A DNA stretch of 64,000 bases from Candidatus Colinaster equi (GTDB lineage Bacteria; Bacillota; Clostridia; Lachnospirales; Lachnospiraceae): positions 1 to 64,000 of the forward strand of contig JAGHVF010000020.1 of NCBI GenBank assembly GCA_018064425.1, written 5' to 3'. Below the pieces are notes generated by a model. That model saw nothing but the letters and a program-made list of their open reading frames with translations. It was not told the DNA's origin and did not search any database. Both the position numbers and the translations under genes were made by a program. How positions within the stretch are numbered: position 1 is the stretch's first letter; every line of letters begins with the position of its first letter. This document shows, piece after piece, positions 35,817 to 44,115 of this stretch.

Positions 35817-37007
35817 TTTATGGTAATACTCAACAAGTTTCTTCACCGCATTAATCACATCTTCCTGGTCTGCATCTGTCATTCCGTAATAGAGCGGCAA
35901 TGACAACATTTCTTCATACAGACTTTCCGCATTAGGGCACAAGCCTCTCTTATATCCGAGTGACTCATAATGAGGGAAATAATATACAGGTATATAATGT
36001 ACGTTACAACATATTCCTTCAGCACCCATCGCATCAAAAAACTGACGTCTGTTAACATTCAATACCTTTGTATTCAGTCTGAGAATATAAAGGTGTCTGC
36101 AAGTATCACTTTCCGGAATTTCCTCTTGTATGATGATTCCGTCGACATTTGCAAATGCAGCATTATATCTGTCTACCAATTGCTTACGTCTTTCCTTAAA
36201 CATCTGCAATTTATCAAGCTGGCTGATAAGCAATCCCGCCTGTACATCAGTCATTCTGTAATTGTATCCCAGTTCAACCTGTTCGTAATACCACGGTCCA
36301 TCGGATTCATTCTTCATAAGATTGGTGTTTCTGGTAATACCATGTGAACGAAACAGTGCCAGACGCTCATATAACGCATCGTCATTAGTCATTACCGCTC
36401 CACCCTCTGCTGCCGTAACAGTCTTCACCGGATGAAATGAAAAAGTCGTCATATCGGCAATTGAGCCAACAGATTGTCCTTTGTATAAAGTACCTATACT
36501 ATGTGCTCCGTCTTCGATAAGAATCAAATTGTGCTTATGTGCAATCTCACGCAGTCTGTCCAATTCAACTGCCTGACCGGTATAATCAACTGCCACTATT
36601 GCCTTTGTTTTATCAGTAATATGTGCTTCAACCGAATCCGGATCGATATTGTAAGTCTTAGGATTAATATCTGCAAAGACGGGAATCGCACCACAATACA
36701 ACGCACAATTGGCACTCGCTGCAAAAGTAATAGGAGTTGTAATCACTTCATCTCCCGGCTTAACTCCTGCCGCCATCGCTGCAATATGTAATGCAGCCGT
36801 ACCATTACTGCATACTACCGCGTGCTTTGCGCCCGTTATCTTACACAACTTAGCTTCCAATTCCTCAATCTTCGGACCACATGTCAAATAATCAGACTTA
36901 AGTACATCCAGTACCGCATTATAATCTGCTTCATCCAAATATTGATGACCATAATATATTTTCTTATCTCTTATCGGGGTTCCGCCCTCTATTGCCGGTT
37001 TATTCAT
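35814..37007 (-). CDS. pseC: UDP-4-amino-4,6-dideoxy-L-AltNAc aminotransferase
   Basis: A 397-residue DegT-family aminotransferase. Motifs: GTPIRDKKIYYGHQ at the start, VVCSNGTAALHIAAMA, EVITTPITFAASANC, LILIEDGAHSIG, and the PLP lysine in FSFHPVKTVTAAEGG (K195). The HPVKT pattern and the N-terminal GTPIR-K region are characteristic of PseC. It aminates C4 of the PseB product. It leads the operon pseC, decarboxylase, pseI, pseG, ATP-grasp, behind a good promoter at 37102-37130. GGAG lies upstream of the ATG. Confidence 0.92.
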   Translation of the reverse strand: MNKPAIEGGTPIRDKKIYYGHQYLDEADYNAVLDVLKSDYLTCGPKIEELEAKLCKITGAKHAVVCSNGTAALHIAAMAAGVKPGDEVITTPITFAASANCALYCGAIPVFADINPKTYNIDPDSVEAHITDKTKAIVAVDYTGQAVELDRLREIAHKHNLILIEDGAHSIGTLYKGQSVGSIADMTTFSFHPVKTVTAAEGGAVMTNDDALYERLALFRSHGITRNTNLMKNESDGPWYYEQVELGYNYRMTDVQAGLLISQLDKLQMFKERRKQLVDRYNAAFANVDGIIIQEEIPESDTCRHLYILRLNTKVLNVNRRQFFDAMGAEGICCNVHYIPVYYFPHYESLGYKRGLCPNAESLYEEMLSLPLYYGMTDADQEDVINAVKKLVEYYHK

Positions 37008-37101
37008 TTCTCTGCTCCGTTTCTTTTTTCTATCTGTATCTTATTTGTTATCTATGCCACGTTTCATAATTTTACAGCACCAAAATACGTCAAACCTATC
37101 A

Positions 37102-37130
37102 CTTATATCTCATATGTCTCATTAACGCAA
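37102..37130 (-). promoter_or_regulatory. Promoter of the pseC operon
   Basis: Minus strand: -35 TTGCGT, exactly 17 nt, -10 TATAAG. The expected start leaves a leader of about 85-90 nt before the pseC ATG. Confidence 0.55.
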
Positions 37131-37190
37131 TTTTACCATATTTTTCATATGTTGAGGCAAAAGGATTATCTACCACCACTATCCTACTGC

Positions 37191-38966
37191 CTATTTCAAA
37201 GAATACACATATATTGTATATGGGCCATTCTCATCAGTATAGGTATGTGTAAGTTCCACTCCCGCTTCATCCTCATTGTCAAATTTCACTCTTGACAGAA
37301 TGTACTTACAATCCATTTCCTTAAGCAAATCCGTATTTGCCATAAGTCGCTTATCCGAAGGGTCCATAATCCTAAGCGAATCGTATGTGTTCTCATCGGA
37401 ACCCGAATACAGACACACACGCGCTCCCCATTCCTCAAAATACATTTTGAAATATGGTGAACCCTCAAAAGCCGGTGCCTCTACTTCGGTCCATTTATCC
37501 TTGTATTCCTGGGAATACATACCCAAATATCCATCCAACGTTGCAAATCCGTTATATACCAACACACCCGGATGCAATCCATATGCCGCAACCCATTCTT
37601 CGGAATATTCCATATCGGTCTTTATTTCATCAAAAAAATCTTCCGAATAGAATTCTCTGTAATTCAAAGTTGATGTATCTTTGTGTTTAATCAACTTATA
37701 TGCCTGGTTGTAACAGTTGATATAGAAGTTGTTATACATCTGCGGTACGAGCATTACGACAGCCAAGGCAAAAGTTGCAATCAGACACGGCAGTCCCTTC
37801 CATTTTCCGACAAGATTGTCATAAATATATATACACACGCATGCCAATGCCATATACCACAGCACAGGATTAAAGAATGATGTTCTGGAAAAATCAAATC
37901 CTGTCAATTTTGATACAAGCGTCTCCAGCAAATCTCTAAAAGGTTTGAATGAATACATACCGCACACAAGACAATTAAAGATAATAACAAGCACGCACAG
38001 ATTAACAGGTTCTCTAAAACATTTCTTACCTTCACCTTTAATAATATGGCGAATATTGATAACAAGCACACCAATCAATACTACAGGCAGAATAATATAT
38101 GTGTGTGAATCTTCACAATGGAAGGAAGCATTAAGAAACTCGGTATATGCAAGCCTCATTGCCTCACCAAATGACACATCCGCATGTACCATTGTACTTC
38201 TTATTGTGACAGTATCATCAAAGAGCATCGCACCAAACAATCGATATTCGAATGTTACATATCCCAACGCCAATACACACACACTTACAAAAGTTGACAT
38301 TGGAAAACGCTTGTCTTTAATCCATAAGATTATCACTGCAAGGCACATATAACACAGAATAAAAAATCCATGATATGAGAAGTACGACAAAATCGGATAA
38401 CAAAATACAGCAATATACAAAAGTATTCTTCTGTATATCGGCTTCTTGCTCTTATGCAATGTGACAAACGTGTCGGTTTTGTACAATTTGATAATCAACC
38501 ATATAATAAACGGTACAGAAGTAAAAGCAATTCCGTACGTTGGAAAAACCGGTATCATACCATATGCGGTGGAAACAATTGCAACAATAGGCTTATATCT
38601 CTCATATCTTTCACCATATACTTCTTTTGCCAGAAGCATCATAGAGAACATACCTATAAAAATCTTTAAGAAATATCCAATCATATACGCAACGTATGAC
38701 GGCAAAAATGCGAACATTATGTTGTACAAAGAGAATTCCGATCCAAACAGGTCACGTGACAATCCACCTATCATCGGCACAGTTACACCATGTGCAAAAA
38801 ACGCATGATTGTTTTTCAGCATTTGGAAATGAGGTACAAAAAGATCCAAATCATCCTGTACCTGTAAATAACTGTTCTCTCCAAATACGGCAAACACCAG
38901 TATCTGTGCAAGCAATGCAAGAGCAATTATCACCTTATAAGGTTTAAATATTTTTTCTTTCATCAT
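37191..38966 (-). CDS. Polytopic membrane protein, DUF6044/YkoS-like
   Basis: About 590 residues with roughly twelve membrane segments and a soluble C-terminal part. The first extracytoplasmic loop has VQDDLDLFVPHFQML, followed by HGVTVPMIGGLSRD, a pattern I associate with the DUF6044 group (B. subtilis YkoS-like), although I cannot confirm this without a search. Acidic residues in the first loop again suggest a GT-C-like transferase. It lies between the pseB terminator and the pseC promoter, so it may depend on read-through. I chose the ATG at 38966 (GTGGGA nearby) over the tracked GTG at 38975. Confidence 0.72.
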   Translation of the reverse strand: MMKEKIFKPYKVIIALALLAQILVFAVFGENSYLQVQDDLDLFVPHFQMLKNNHAFFAHGVTVPMIGGLSRDLFGSEFSLYNIMFAFLPSYVAYMIGYFLKIFIGMFSMMLLAKEVYGERYERYKPIVAIVSTAYGMIPVFPTYGIAFTSVPFIIWLIIKLYKTDTFVTLHKSKKPIYRRILLYIAVFCYPILSYFSYHGFFILCYMCLAVIILWIKDKRFPMSTFVSVCVLALGYVTFEYRLFGAMLFDDTVTIRSTMVHADVSFGEAMRLAYTEFLNASFHCEDSHTYIILPVVLIGVLVINIRHIIKGEGKKCFREPVNLCVLVIIFNCLVCGMYSFKPFRDLLETLVSKLTGFDFSRTSFFNPVLWYMALACVCIYIYDNLVGKWKGLPCLIATFALAVVMLVPQMYNNFYINCYNQAYKLIKHKDTSTLNYREFYSEDFFDEIKTDMEYSEEWVAAYGLHPGVLVYNGFATLDGYLGMYSQEYKDKWTEVEAPAFEGSPYFKMYFEEWGARVCLYSGSDENTYDSLRIMDPSDKRLMANTDLLKEMDCKYILSRVKFDNEDEAGVELTHTYTDENGPYTIYVYSLK

Positions 38967-38987
38967 TTTTCCCACTTATATTCTCAT

Positions 38988-39030
38988 ACAACAAAATCCA
39001 CTAACCACCGAAAACGGTAGCCAGTGGATT
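38988..39030 (-). terminator. Rho-independent terminator after pseB
   Basis: Arms AATCCACT/AGTGGATT, an interrupted inner stem and an AAAA loop, followed in the minus direction by TTTTGTT. It starts 47 nt after the pseB stop. Confidence 0.65.
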
Positions 39031-39076
39031 CACAAAATCTGTCTTATTTGGTAGTCTCGATATACAATCGAAAAAA

Positions 39077-40075
39077 CTATTTCTCAAGTTCAATTGTTCC
39101 AAGTAATTCTTTTATCTCGTCAACACTCAACCACTCAGTATTATTACCTGATGTATAACAGAAGCCATCTTCTACCTTCTTACCACCCGGCAATGGCTGC
39201 TGACGTCCGTTCCATACCATCTGAGGATATACAATGAAATGCTTATCATATTCATATGTAGTCATGGAATCCTCGGTTGTTACCATTATCTCATGAAGCT
39301 TCTCGCCTTCACGGATACCTACCTCCGGCATCTTGCAACCCGGCAACATAGCCTGTGCCAAATCAGTTATCTTAAATGACGGAATCTTGCTTATAAAAGT
39401 CTCACCGCCGTTTGCATCGGCAAGAGCCTTAATCACGAGCTCAACACCCTGCTCCAAGCTAATCCAGAATCTTGTCATTCTATAATCTGTTATTGGTAGC
39501 TCATTGCCGCCATTCTTAATAATATTATTAAAAAACGGAATAACACTTCCTCGGCTTCCCGCAACATTACCGTATCTTACAATTGAAAAATTGATATCTT
39601 TCTCACCTGCATATGCATTGGCAGCTATAAACAATTTATCCGAAACAAGCTTTGTTCCACCGTAAAGATTGACAGGGTTAACCGCTTTATCTGTAGACAA
39701 TGCAACAACCTTACGAACCGAACCCGAATCAAGTGCTGCATCTATTACATTCATAGCACCATGAATATTTGTCTTAATCGCCTCATTGGGATTATATTCA
39801 CAAGCCGGTACCTGCTTTAGAGCTGCTGCATGCACTACATAATCAACACCTTCAAAAGCTCTTGTGAGTCTCTCTTTATCTCTGACATCACCGATGAAAA
39901 ATCTAAGCTTATCAGCATATTCCTTCATCTCATTCTGCATAATAAACTGCTTAAATTCATCACGTGAATAAATGATAATCTTCTTCGGATTATAGTGAGT
40001 CAGAACATATTTGGTAAAGCACTTACCGAACGAACCGGTTCCGCCCGTAATCAAAATTGTCTTGTTGTTTAACAT
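39077..40075 (-). CDS. pseB: UDP-GlcNAc 4,6-dehydratase (5-inverting)
   Basis: A soluble SDR enzyme of 332 residues. It has the NAD-binding motif ILITGGTGSFGKCF, IYSRDEFKQ, the active-site stretch STDKAVNPVNLYGGTK (Thr-Asp-Lys and Tyr-x3-Lys) and MTRFWISLEQGV, all typical of PseB. It converts UDP-GlcNAc to UDP-2-acetamido-2,6-dideoxy-L-arabino-hexos-4-ulose, the first step to pseudaminic acid. It lacks the membrane domain of the FlaA1-like gene at the left edge, so two different dehydratases serve this locus. AAGGAG lies 6 nt before the ATG; it has its own strong promoter and terminator. Confidence 0.94.
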   Translation of the reverse strand: MLNNKTILITGGTGSFGKCFTKYVLTHYNPKKIIIYSRDEFKQFIMQNEMKEYADKLRFFIGDVRDKERLTRAFEGVDYVVHAAALKQVPACEYNPNEAIKTNIHGAMNVIDAALDSGSVRKVVALSTDKAVNPVNLYGGTKLVSDKLFIAANAYAGEKDINFSIVRYGNVAGSRGSVIPFFNNIIKNGGNELPITDYRMTRFWISLEQGVELVIKALADANGGETFISKIPSFKITDLAQAMLPGCKMPEVGIREGEKLHEIMVTTEDSMTTYEYDKHFIVYPQMVWNGRQQPLPGGKKVEDGFCYTSGNNTEWLSVDEIKELLGTIELEK

Positions 40076-40118
40076 TATTATCTCCTTATGGCATAGCCAC
40101 TTTTCACTTCAACGCCCT

Positions 40119-40147
40119 ATTATAGCACACTGTGCTATTCATATCAA
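40119..40147 (-). promoter_or_regulatory. Strong sigma-70-type promoter of pseB with an internal palindrome
   Basis: Minus strand: -35 TTGATA, exactly 17 nt, and the perfect extended -10 TGCTATAAT. A 15-nt palindrome TAGCACACTGTGCTA (40123-40137) fills most of the spacer and touches the -10, the position expected for a repressor operator. Confidence 0.75.
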
Positions 40148-40257
40148 TCTGTTTGCCCTTTACAGGGTTCAAACATTTTGCCCTCACAAGGCTCGTACAT
40201 TTGCCCTTTATAAGGCTCAAATACGGCATTCAACATTGAATTACATGCATCTTTCAA
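40144..40257 (-). CDS. Small ORF encoding a 37-residue peptide with three 8-residue repeats
   Basis: Too short for the ORF track. Read from TTG at 40257 (GGAAG 5 nt upstream, inside the carrier-protein gene), the peptide starts MKDACNSMLNA and continues with VFEPYKGQ, MYEPCEGK and MFEPCKGQ, then TD and a stop. An ATG at 40236 would give 30 residues. The repeat unit at the DNA level is about 24 nt, so the frame is kept. On the RNA each unit can also form a 4- to 5-bp hairpin (for example GCCTT-ATAA-AGGGC). The ORF overlaps the carrier-protein gene end, and its stop overlaps the pseB -35. I do not recognise the peptide. It may be a translated small protein, a regulatory leader, or a structured RNA element whose coding look is incidental. 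Confidence 0.5.
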   Translation of the reverse strand: MKDACNSMLNAVFEPYKGQMYEPCEGKMFEPCKGQTD

Positions 40258-40462
40258 TCAGCTTCCATATAAGTTCAGCCGAATTGAAATTGTCCGGTAC
40301 AATATCTGCAACATCAATCTCTATATTGTACTTATCCTGAATCTCACTGACTATTGTTATCACGTCAAAAGAATCAAGTACATCTGCATCCATAAGTTCA
40401 TCTTCTGCTTCGAAATCCACATCCGGTCTTATTTCACTTAACAATTGTAATAACTCTTCCAT
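40241..40462 (-). CDS. Acyl/peptidyl carrier protein
   Basis: A 73-residue acidic four-helix carrier protein, similar to DltC and ACP. The phosphopantetheine serine is in DADVLDSFDV (S31). It would hold an acyl or aminoacyl group as a thioester. The adenylation enzyme gene ends 9 bp upstream, so the pair is almost surely coupled and that enzyme probably loads it. The ATG at 40462, with AGGTGGG upstream, is preferred over the tracked GTG at 40471. Confidence 0.9.
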   Translation of the reverse strand: MEELLQLLSEIRPDVDFEAEDELMDADVLDSFDVITIVSEIQDKYNIEIDVADIVPDNFNSAELIWKLIERCM

Positions 40463-40471
40463 AATTCCCAC

Positions 40472-41983
40472 CTACCTATTCTCAATATAATCCTTTTTTA
40501 GTTTCACTCTGTCTATCTTACCGTTTTTATTAAAAGGCAATTGCTCATAATGTACATAAATGTTCGGCCACATATATTTGGGTAATTTTTTACCCAATCC
40601 ATCCACGATCTGCTTCTTACACTCTTGTTGTGCCTGATAGAAACATACTATTTTCCCTTTTTCCTCATCAAAAACGCAACAGGCTACAGTAACATCCTCT
40701 ATAGCATTAAGTGCTGTCTCTATTTCACCAAGCTCAATTCTATGTCCCATATGCTTAATCTGGGAATCCTTTCTCGATGCAAAGACAATATTGCCGTCAT
40801 TGTCATAATATCCCAAATCCCCGGTTGCATACATGATACCCGGATATGCACTCACGCCTATATCTTTTACAAAAGCCTCACTTGTTTTCTGCTCATTATT
40901 ATAATAGCCGCAAGCCACACACGTTCCGCTGACCGCTATTTCTCCGATAACATCCGCATTCTCCGGTCTGATAATATGCCCCGACTCGTCGCGCAGATAT
41001 ACTCGCGTGTTCTTAAACGGTTTACCTGCCGGTATCTTCTCTTCCGGACTAAAATGTCTGTCAATGACATAGTATGTACAATTGCAGGTTATCTCTGTAG
41101 GTCCGTATAAATTGACATATCTGACATTCTCAATGTTTTCCATCCAATAATTGAGCGATTTAACCGGCATCACCTCACCGGAAAACATTACATTATTAAG
41201 ACATTTTGGTATGTATTTATCCAATGCTTTAAAATCAGATACAATTCTAAGAGCCGACACAGCCCAAATAAGCGTATCAATATTATGCTCATCAATATAT
41301 TCAAGCAGCATCACCGGAGACATAAACAGTTTCTTGGGAATTATCTGTACAGTTCCGCCTACATACAACGCATTATATATATCCTTAACCGATACGTCAA
41401 AATCAAACGGAGCCTGATTACCCCATACTGTTGATTCAGTAAAATTGAATGCCTCTTCAAATGCTTCCAACAAATCAATTACACTTCGATGCGCTACCGT
41501 AACACCCTTAGGTACTCCTGTCGAGCCGGATGTGAAAATAGTATAAAGCGGATCAATATCTATCATATTGTCACGAATCTTCGATAGGAGTAATCGATCC
41601 GGGCTAACATCCAGATACTCATCTACCGACACTGCTCCAAAACTGCCGTCACACACATCTCTTGCATCCAATATCGCCATCGGTTGCAATGTATCCAATA
41701 TCAACTGTACTCGTTCAATCGGCATTGTAGCATCAATCGGCACATAAAAATTGCCACTATATACAACGCCTAAAAATGTATATATCGAGCGAACATTACG
41801 ATCAATCAATACTGCAACAGGCATATTGGTCTGCTTAATTGCACGCGCAATACCTGTACCTATTCTACGCGCATAATCTGCATACTGAGCATACGTTATA
41901 CTGACACATGTGTCAGCTAAAGCTGTTTTCTCAGGACATCTTTGTTCATTTTTTTCCAAATAGTCTAATACATTGTTAATCAT
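40472..41983 (-). CDS. Stand-alone amino-acid adenylation enzyme, DltA/NRPS A-domain-like
   Basis: About 503 residues. Core motifs of the adenylate-forming family are intact: IFTSGSTGVPKGVTVAHRS (P-loop), NLYGPTEIT, ATGDLGYYD, the hinge region, and a C-terminal lysine motif NKNGKIDRVKL. In APFDFDVSVKDIY the Asp aligns with the residue that binds the alpha-amino group in amino-acid-activating A-domains and in DltA, so I expect an amino acid substrate rather than a fatty acid. No condensation or thioesterase domain is attached. It should load the adjacent carrier protein. The ATG at 41983 is preferred (AAGG upstream). A perfect CTGACACATGTGTCAG palindrome lies near the 5' end of the gene. Confidence 0.9.
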   Translation of the reverse strand: MINNVLDYLEKNEQRCPEKTALADTCVSITYAQYADYARRIGTGIARAIKQTNMPVAVLIDRNVRSIYTFLGVVYSGNFYVPIDATMPIERVQLILDTLQPMAILDARDVCDGSFGAVSVDEYLDVSPDRLLLSKIRDNMIDIDPLYTIFTSGSTGVPKGVTVAHRSVIDLLEAFEEAFNFTESTVWGNQAPFDFDVSVKDIYNALYVGGTVQIIPKKLFMSPVMLLEYIDEHNIDTLIWAVSALRIVSDFKALDKYIPKCLNNVMFSGEVMPVKSLNYWMENIENVRYVNLYGPTEITCNCTYYVIDRHFSPEEKIPAGKPFKNTRVYLRDESGHIIRPENADVIGEIAVSGTCVACGYYNNEQKTSEAFVKDIGVSAYPGIMYATGDLGYYDNDGNIVFASRKDSQIKHMGHRIELGEIETALNAIEDVTVACCVFDEEKGKIVCFYQAQQECKKQIVDGLGKKLPKYMWPNIYVHYEQLPFNKNGKIDRVKLKKDYIENR

Positions 41984-42003
41984 GCACACGTTACCTTACT
42001 AAT

Positions 42004-42879
42004 CTATTCCATTCTGTCACGATTCTTAAGGAATCCCATCTGATACGCGTCATCCCTTGCAGCATCCCAGTCAATAGAATAATTCTCAAATTCATATACA
42101 TTGTGTCCGCCGTTATGCAACAAATCATCACTTAGCGCATCATATGCACCGGGCAAATCAATAACAGCCATATCCATGCCGCGAAATGTTGTACGATTAC
42201 AGCAACCTTTTCTTACAAAAAAGTCAGTTGTCTGCGACGGAGTTAGTGTTACTTCCAGTCTACGCACATACATAGAATACACTCTTGTCTCTCTGCATCC
42301 GTCAATATCTGTATATTCACCCATAAAAAATTTCTGATATCTATATGGGACATTAAGTGATTGTTCCACATAATGTTTGAAAGTCATCCCCTGTGTCGCG
42401 TTCACATTAAGGCACAATTCTTTTCCACCGTTATGATGAAGATAAGCAAACGGCGAATTACTTCCCCACGAATCCTGATTATCCATATTTACAAGTCTAT
42501 CAGCATCCTTGCCCCACACCATAAGGGAGTACAAGGGATGTTTTGTCCTTGCAAAGTCATTTCTCGTATTCAAAATGTAATTGTTAAGAGAACCCACTTG
42601 TCCCTGGGTAGTCTTTATATCAAACGCAACACCTTTGCAAAAATCCCAATTATATACAGGAAAAAGAAGCGTACCTTCCGGTCCGACAACCTCCTGTAAC
42701 ACATCAATCAAAGTATTTAGGAAACGTTCTCTATCATCGCGTCCCTTAAATCCCAGCTCTTTCATAGCCGTCAGAACAACACCGGTAACATCGGAACTGA
42801 CATATACAATGTCATTCTTTTTCAATCCGATATCGCCAAGTGCTTTTCTAAAATCAGCAAAATACGTCGACTCTTTCAT
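42004..42879 (-). CDS. AAC(3)-family N-acyltransferase
   Basis: A 291-residue member of the aminoglycoside N(3)-acetyltransferase family. Family landmarks are VYVSSDVTGV at the start, GPEGTLLFPVYNWDF, the RTKHPLYSLMVWG motif, DSWGSNSPFAYL, and MTFKHYVEQSLNVPYR, which holds the probable active-site His. In glycan and natural-product loci such enzymes acylate an amino group from a thioester. With the adenylation enzyme and carrier protein directly downstream, I infer transfer of the carrier-bound group to an amino sugar, not drug resistance. AAGGA lies about 10 nt upstream of the ATG. Confidence 0.87.
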   Translation of the reverse strand: MKESTYFADFRKALGDIGLKKNDIVYVSSDVTGVVLTAMKELGFKGRDDRERFLNTLIDVLQEVVGPEGTLLFPVYNWDFCKGVAFDIKTTQGQVGSLNNYILNTRNDFARTKHPLYSLMVWGKDADRLVNMDNQDSWGSNSPFAYLHHNGGKELCLNVNATQGMTFKHYVEQSLNVPYRYQKFFMGEYTDIDGCRETRVYSMYVRRLEVTLTPSQTTDFFVRKGCCNRTTFRGMDMAVIDLPGAYDALSDDLLHNGGHNVYEFENYSIDWDAARDDAYQMGFLKNRDRME

Positions 42880-42903
42880 ACTATTGTATTCCTTTGTTAC
42901 GCA

Positions 42904-43917
42904 CTACTCTGTAGGCTTTGTAATAAACTTATTCTCAGATAGAGAATATTTGTTGCCCATAAAGAGCTTATGCTTAACAACCCACCAGCCGGGAATCCAG
43001 ATTCGTTGCTTCATGGCAGGCGATACCGAACCAATCATCCAGCAGTTCTTGTCACAATGGCATACCTGCTCACGTACTTTCTTAGCCTGTTCTCCTGTCC
43101 ATATCTCATCCCAGGTCTGTTCATGCAGATTACCCATAGACATTTTTTCCGTACTACCGTTACAAGGCAAAACATTACCGTACGGATCCAAAAAGAATCC
43201 GTTAGTACCCATCTCACACGGCAATAGTCTTGGATTGCCATAGATATAATTAATCAAGCCATGATTAAAATACGCTCTTCCCCATTTCTTAGGGCTCTTG
43301 CTGCTTAAAAGTTCATTAATAAGCTCTTCAAAAGCTTGTGACACCATATATTTATCATCAATCTTATTGTCTGTCTTGCGAAAATAGAAGCTGTTATGAA
43401 GTGTTGCCGTAGCAAATTCCATATTAAGGTCATTGGCCAAATGATACAACGGCACCAAATCCTTACAATTCATATCCTGCACGGTCATACCGAATCCAAC
43501 ATCTTCATGGCCCATCTCAACCAATTTCTGCAAAGTGCCGTATCCTCGATTGAATCCGTCAGGCAAGCCTCTTATTGCATTATTTGTCTCTTCAAGTCCC
43601 TCTATTGAAATACGAATACCAATCTTGGGGAAACGCTCGCACAATTCAATTATTCTGTCAGTAAAATATCCATTGGTTGAAATTACAATACGCGGAGTCT
43701 TTTTATACAAAAGCTCAACAATATCTCCTATATCCTTACGTATGAAAGTCTCTCCGCCGGTAATATTGGTAAATGCCATCTCCGGTAGCTTCTCAAGCGT
43801 TGCCAGATCTATCTCTTCTTCCGGCATAGTCGGGTCTTTGAAACAATCACACATATTACAATGTGCATTGCATCTGTATGTTATTATTATCGATCCATGT
43901 AGATTATTCTTAGCCAT
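42904..43917 (-). CDS. Radical SAM protein with SPASM/Twitch-like C-terminal Cys cluster
   Basis: About 337 residues. The [4Fe-4S]-SAM motif is CNAHCNMC, followed by the GGE-type motif NITGGETFIRKD and VISTNGYFTD. The C-terminal third has a second Cys set (LLPCEMG, VLPCNGS, CHCDKNC) and DPYGNVLPC, the pattern of SPASM or Twitch domains that bind an auxiliary cluster. It heads the operon with the AAC(3), adenylation and carrier genes, so it may modify the activated group, the sugar or the small repeat peptide. The reaction cannot be deduced. The ATG at 43917 is preferred over the tracked GTG at 43926; the ribosome site is weak (GAGTG). Confidence 0.88.
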   Translation of the reverse strand: MAKNNLHGSIIITYRCNAHCNMCDCFKDPTMPEEEIDLATLEKLPEMAFTNITGGETFIRKDIGDIVELLYKKTPRIVISTNGYFTDRIIELCERFPKIGIRISIEGLEETNNAIRGLPDGFNRGYGTLQKLVEMGHEDVGFGMTVQDMNCKDLVPLYHLANDLNMEFATATLHNSFYFRKTDNKIDDKYMVSQAFEELINELLSSKSPKKWGRAYFNHGLINYIYGNPRLLPCEMGTNGFFLDPYGNVLPCNGSTEKMSMGNLHEQTWDEIWTGEQAKKVREQVCHCDKNCWMIGSVSPAMKQRIWIPGWWVVKHKLFMGNKYSLSENKFITKPTE

Positions 43918-43994
43918 ATTTATCACTCTGCTCTTTCTGCGTTATGCGTAGTATCATATCAAAGCTGTATTCCATTACGGGATTAATCGCACTC

Positions 43995-44003
43995 ATTATA
44001 CCA
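43995..44003 (-). promoter_or_regulatory. Extended -10 promoter of the radical SAM-AAC(3)-adenylation operon
   Basis: Minus strand TGGTATAAT, a perfect extended -10 without a clear -35. The leader would be about 70 nt. It lies just downstream of the subtilase terminator, as expected for a new operon. Confidence 0.55.
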
Positions 44004-44042
44004 TAATTAACCTCTTTTTCCATAACAGATAGATATATTACC

Positions 44043-44080
44043 AAAAACCCCTTTCATCGGACAAATCCGATGAAAGGGGT
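44043..44080 (-). terminator. Rho-independent terminator after the first subtilase gene
   Basis: A perfect 15-bp stem (ACCCCTTTCATCGGA with its complement), CAAA loop, followed in the minus direction by TTTTTGG. It starts 36 nt after the stop at 44116. Confidence 0.9.
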
Positions 44081-44115
44081 ATACCCACTCAATCAAGCAA
44101 AAACATAATCTCTGC

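Noticed and set aside
35800-35819. Terminator hairpin at the end of pseC
   Set aside because: The stem is only 8 bp and no T-tract follows; it is better explained as a copy of the dispersed palindrome.
40152-40223. Short tandem repeats resembling the start of a CRISPR array
   Set aside because: The units are adjacent with no unique spacers, are imperfect and keep a reading frame; no cas genes are present.
40472-41983. Full nonribosomal peptide synthetase
   Set aside because: Only one adenylation enzyme and one separate carrier are present; no condensation, epimerase or thioesterase domain is seen.
42004-42879. Aminoglycoside resistance gene
   Set aside because: The family is right, but the operon (radical SAM, adenylation enzyme, carrier) points to sugar or metabolite acylation.
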